In this document: positions 6,713 through 7,518 of the stretch, in pieces
Layout of the letters: the number at the start of each line of letters is the position of its first letter
Position numbering within the stretch: the first letter of the stretch is position 1
NCBI GenBank assembly: GCA_019113665.1
Contig: DXGW01000047.1
Span: 1 to 7,518 of the forward strand
Direction: 5' to 3'
Length of the DNA stretch: 7,518 nt
Origin: Candidatus Alistipes excrementipullorum
GTDB lineage: Bacteria; Bacteroidota; Bacteroidia; Bacteroidales; Rikenellaceae
Made by a program: the position numbers and the translations under genes
Notes under the pieces: generated by a model
The model's input: the letters and a program-made list of their open reading frames with translations, nothing else
What the model was told of the DNA's origin: nothing
The model's database searches: none

Positions 6713-7048
6713 CTTCTGCTGCTGAGCCGAAGAGTCGGCTACCACCATGTTCTTGTCGATGCGCAGGGTGACGTTGCTGTCCACCTCGATGAGCAGGGTA
6801 TTGTCCTTTATCTCCTTCACGGTGCCGTATATACCTCCGGCAGTGATGATCTTGTCGCCTTTTTTCAGACCGTCGCGGAATTTCTGCATCTCCTTGCGGC
6901 GCTTCGACTCCGGACGCCACATGAAGAGCCACAGTACCAGTATGATGGCTGCCATCATGAGCCAGAATGTCCACTGGCTTCCCTGCTGGGGAGCTACGGG
7001 CGCGGCAACCTCTTCGATTACTTCAGTTGCTTGAAATAGATTGATCAT
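6710..7048 (-). CDS. yajC: Preprotein translocase subunit YajC
   Basis: This is a 112-residue YajC, the small inner-membrane protein that associates with SecDF-YidC and the SecYEG channel. A short acidic, Ala/Pro-rich N-terminus (1-25) precedes one membrane helix at ~26-44. Next come the positive-inside stretch RPESKRRKEM (45-54) and the signature cytoplasmic block KKGDKIITAGGIYGTVKEI (62-80), which is close to the family consensus. Length is normal. The start gives the expected N-terminus and lies ~45 nt below a canonical Bacteroidetes promoter, so this is probably the first gene of its transcript, followed by the TSCPD gene. Proximity to a DUF1573 gene on the same strand fits what I recall of Bacteroidales chromosomes, where yajC and DUF1573 genes often sit near nusB; nusB itself is not in the window. 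Confidence 0.95.
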   Translation of the reverse strand: MINLFQATEVIEEVAAPVAPQQGSQWTFWLMMAAIILVLWLFMWRPESKRRKEMQKFRDGLKKGDKIITAGGIYGTVKEIKDNTLLIEVDSNVTLRIDKNMVVADSSAQQQK

Positions 7049-7097
7049 AGTTTTCAGTAATATTTAATGGTTTGACTGTTTTTCTGTTATATCCTTA

Positions 7098-7128
7098 CAA
7101 AGATAGTGCTTTTTCGTGAAAATGCAAA
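7098..7128 (-). promoter_or_regulatory. Bacteroidetes sigma-ABfr-type promoter for yajC
   Basis: On the - strand a TTTG (-33 element, 7125-7128) is followed after exactly 19 nt by TATCTTTG (-7 element, 7098-7105). This matches the published Bacteroidetes consensus TTTG-N19-21-TAnnTTTG at every fixed position. Transcription should begin near 7091-7093, giving a leader of about 45 nt before the yajC ATG. The surroundings are AT-rich, unlike the flanking genes. Confidence 0.85.
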
Positions 7129-7175
7129 TATCGGATAGGGGCGGGAAACTTGTCCGAAGGGACGCAATACGGGTG

Positions 7176-7205
7176 CGCCATGTGAATGCATCGTTTCACA
7201 TGGCG
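7176..7205 (-). other. Strong hairpin downstream of the DUF1573 gene, lacking a T tract
   Basis: A perfect 11-bp stem (7176-7186 with 7195-7205) encloses an 8-base loop. On the - strand it begins 19 nt after the DUF1573 stop codon and lies upstream of the yajC promoter, the position of a transcript end. However, the sequence after it on the - strand (CACCCG...) has no T run, and neither strand gives a classical intrinsic terminator. It may be an mRNA 3'-end stabiliser or a terminator that works without a U tract. Confidence 0.6.
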
Positions 7206-7224
7206 TAAGTTGCTTTTGCTGCGC

Positions 7225-7518
7225 CTATTCTATGTCTGCTTCGATGAAGAGCTTGAGCGGACGTTCTGCTCCTGAGATGTAGAAATTGACCAGCTTCATC
7301 TGCCACCCGTATTCGCCGCGGCTGTCGAACGTGCACTTTACGTCGATCAGTTCGCCGGGCTTTACCGGGCGTTTGTCGTATTCCATGGAGGTGCAGTGGC
7401 AGGTGGTTTCGTGGCGCATGATGACGAGCGGCTCGTCCGTGTCGTTCCGCAGGGTAATGGTCTTTACCACCATTTCGCCCGAGTGCATGTGCCCGAGTTT
7501 GAGTGTGTCGGCAACGCC
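7225..7518 (-). CDS. DUF1573 domain protein (5' end outside window)
   Basis: The last 97 residues are visible and the frame is open to the right edge, so the ATG at 7488 is internal. The visible part is one Ig-like DUF1573 domain. It has the pattern of a strand pair around TITLRNDTDEPLVI, then TCHCT (Cys40 and Cys42 of the visible part, in place of the common SCGCT). This is followed by KRPVKPGELIDVKCTFDSRG and a final strand pair ending PLKLFIEADIE. DUF1573 proteins are abundant exported proteins of Bacteroidetes and have no settled function. The signal peptide, if any, is outside the window. It is on the same strand as yajC but separated by 176 bp containing a hairpin and a fresh promoter, so it is probably a separate transcription unit. 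Confidence 0.85.
   Translation of the reverse strand, partial: GVADTLKLGHMHSGEMVVKTITLRNDTDEPLVIMRHETTCHCTSMEYDKRPVKPGELIDVKCTFDSRGEYGWQMKLVNFYISGAERPLKLFIEADIE

Noticed and set aside
6422..7039. 205-codon open frame on the + strand opposite yajC and the TSCPD gene
   Set aside because: It spans two well-supported - strand genes and their junction, and its translation has no recognisable features.

Overview
The window looks like a chromosomal piece of a gut-type Bacteroidales bacterium. The evidence is a secreted protein resembling the Bacteroidetes DUF5689 family, a lipoprotein with the MetallophosN/Metallophos/MetallophosC layout typical of that phylum, a DUF1573 protein, weak Shine-Dalgarno sequences, and one near-perfect Bacteroidetes promoter (TTTG, 19 nt, TAnnTTTG). 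An Alistipes-like genus is only a guess.

Left half, + strand (1-4249). The 3' part of a large exported protein, probably DUF5689-type, runs in from outside the window and ends in a hairpin terminator. Two tightly spaced genes follow: a secreted endonuclease/exonuclease/phosphatase-fold (EEP) hydrolase and, 4 nt later, a three-domain calcineurin-like phosphoesterase lipoprotein. All active-site motifs of both enzymes are present. This looks like the distal end of an envelope nutrient-acquisition operon. My reading is that the first protein binds the substrate, the EEP enzyme cleaves a phosphodiester or phosphoester, and the metallophosphoesterase finishes the dephosphorylation. The substrate cannot be read from the sequence, and any SusC/SusD pair would lie upstream of the window.

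Middle. The + and - strand blocks converge on a strong bidirectional terminator (4274-4306) in the 75-bp gap between them.

Right half, - strand (4325-7518), read from high to low coordinates. A 5'-truncated DUF1573 protein is followed by a hairpin, then a canonical promoter driving yajC (SecDF-associated translocase subunit). Next come a small stand-alone TSCPD protein (TIGR03905-like) 6 nt behind yajC and, 45 nt further on, an exported glycoside hydrolase family 3 enzyme with no recognisable promoter or preceding terminator. The GH3 gene may therefore be partly co-transcribed with the housekeeping pair.

Base composition differs along the window: the first gene is clearly more AT-rich than the GH3 gene (24/60 G+C at 661-720 against 40/60 at 5221-5280). 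No tRNA, rRNA, CRISPR array, insertion sequence or attachment site was recognised, and no gene-free stretch exceeds 300 bases.
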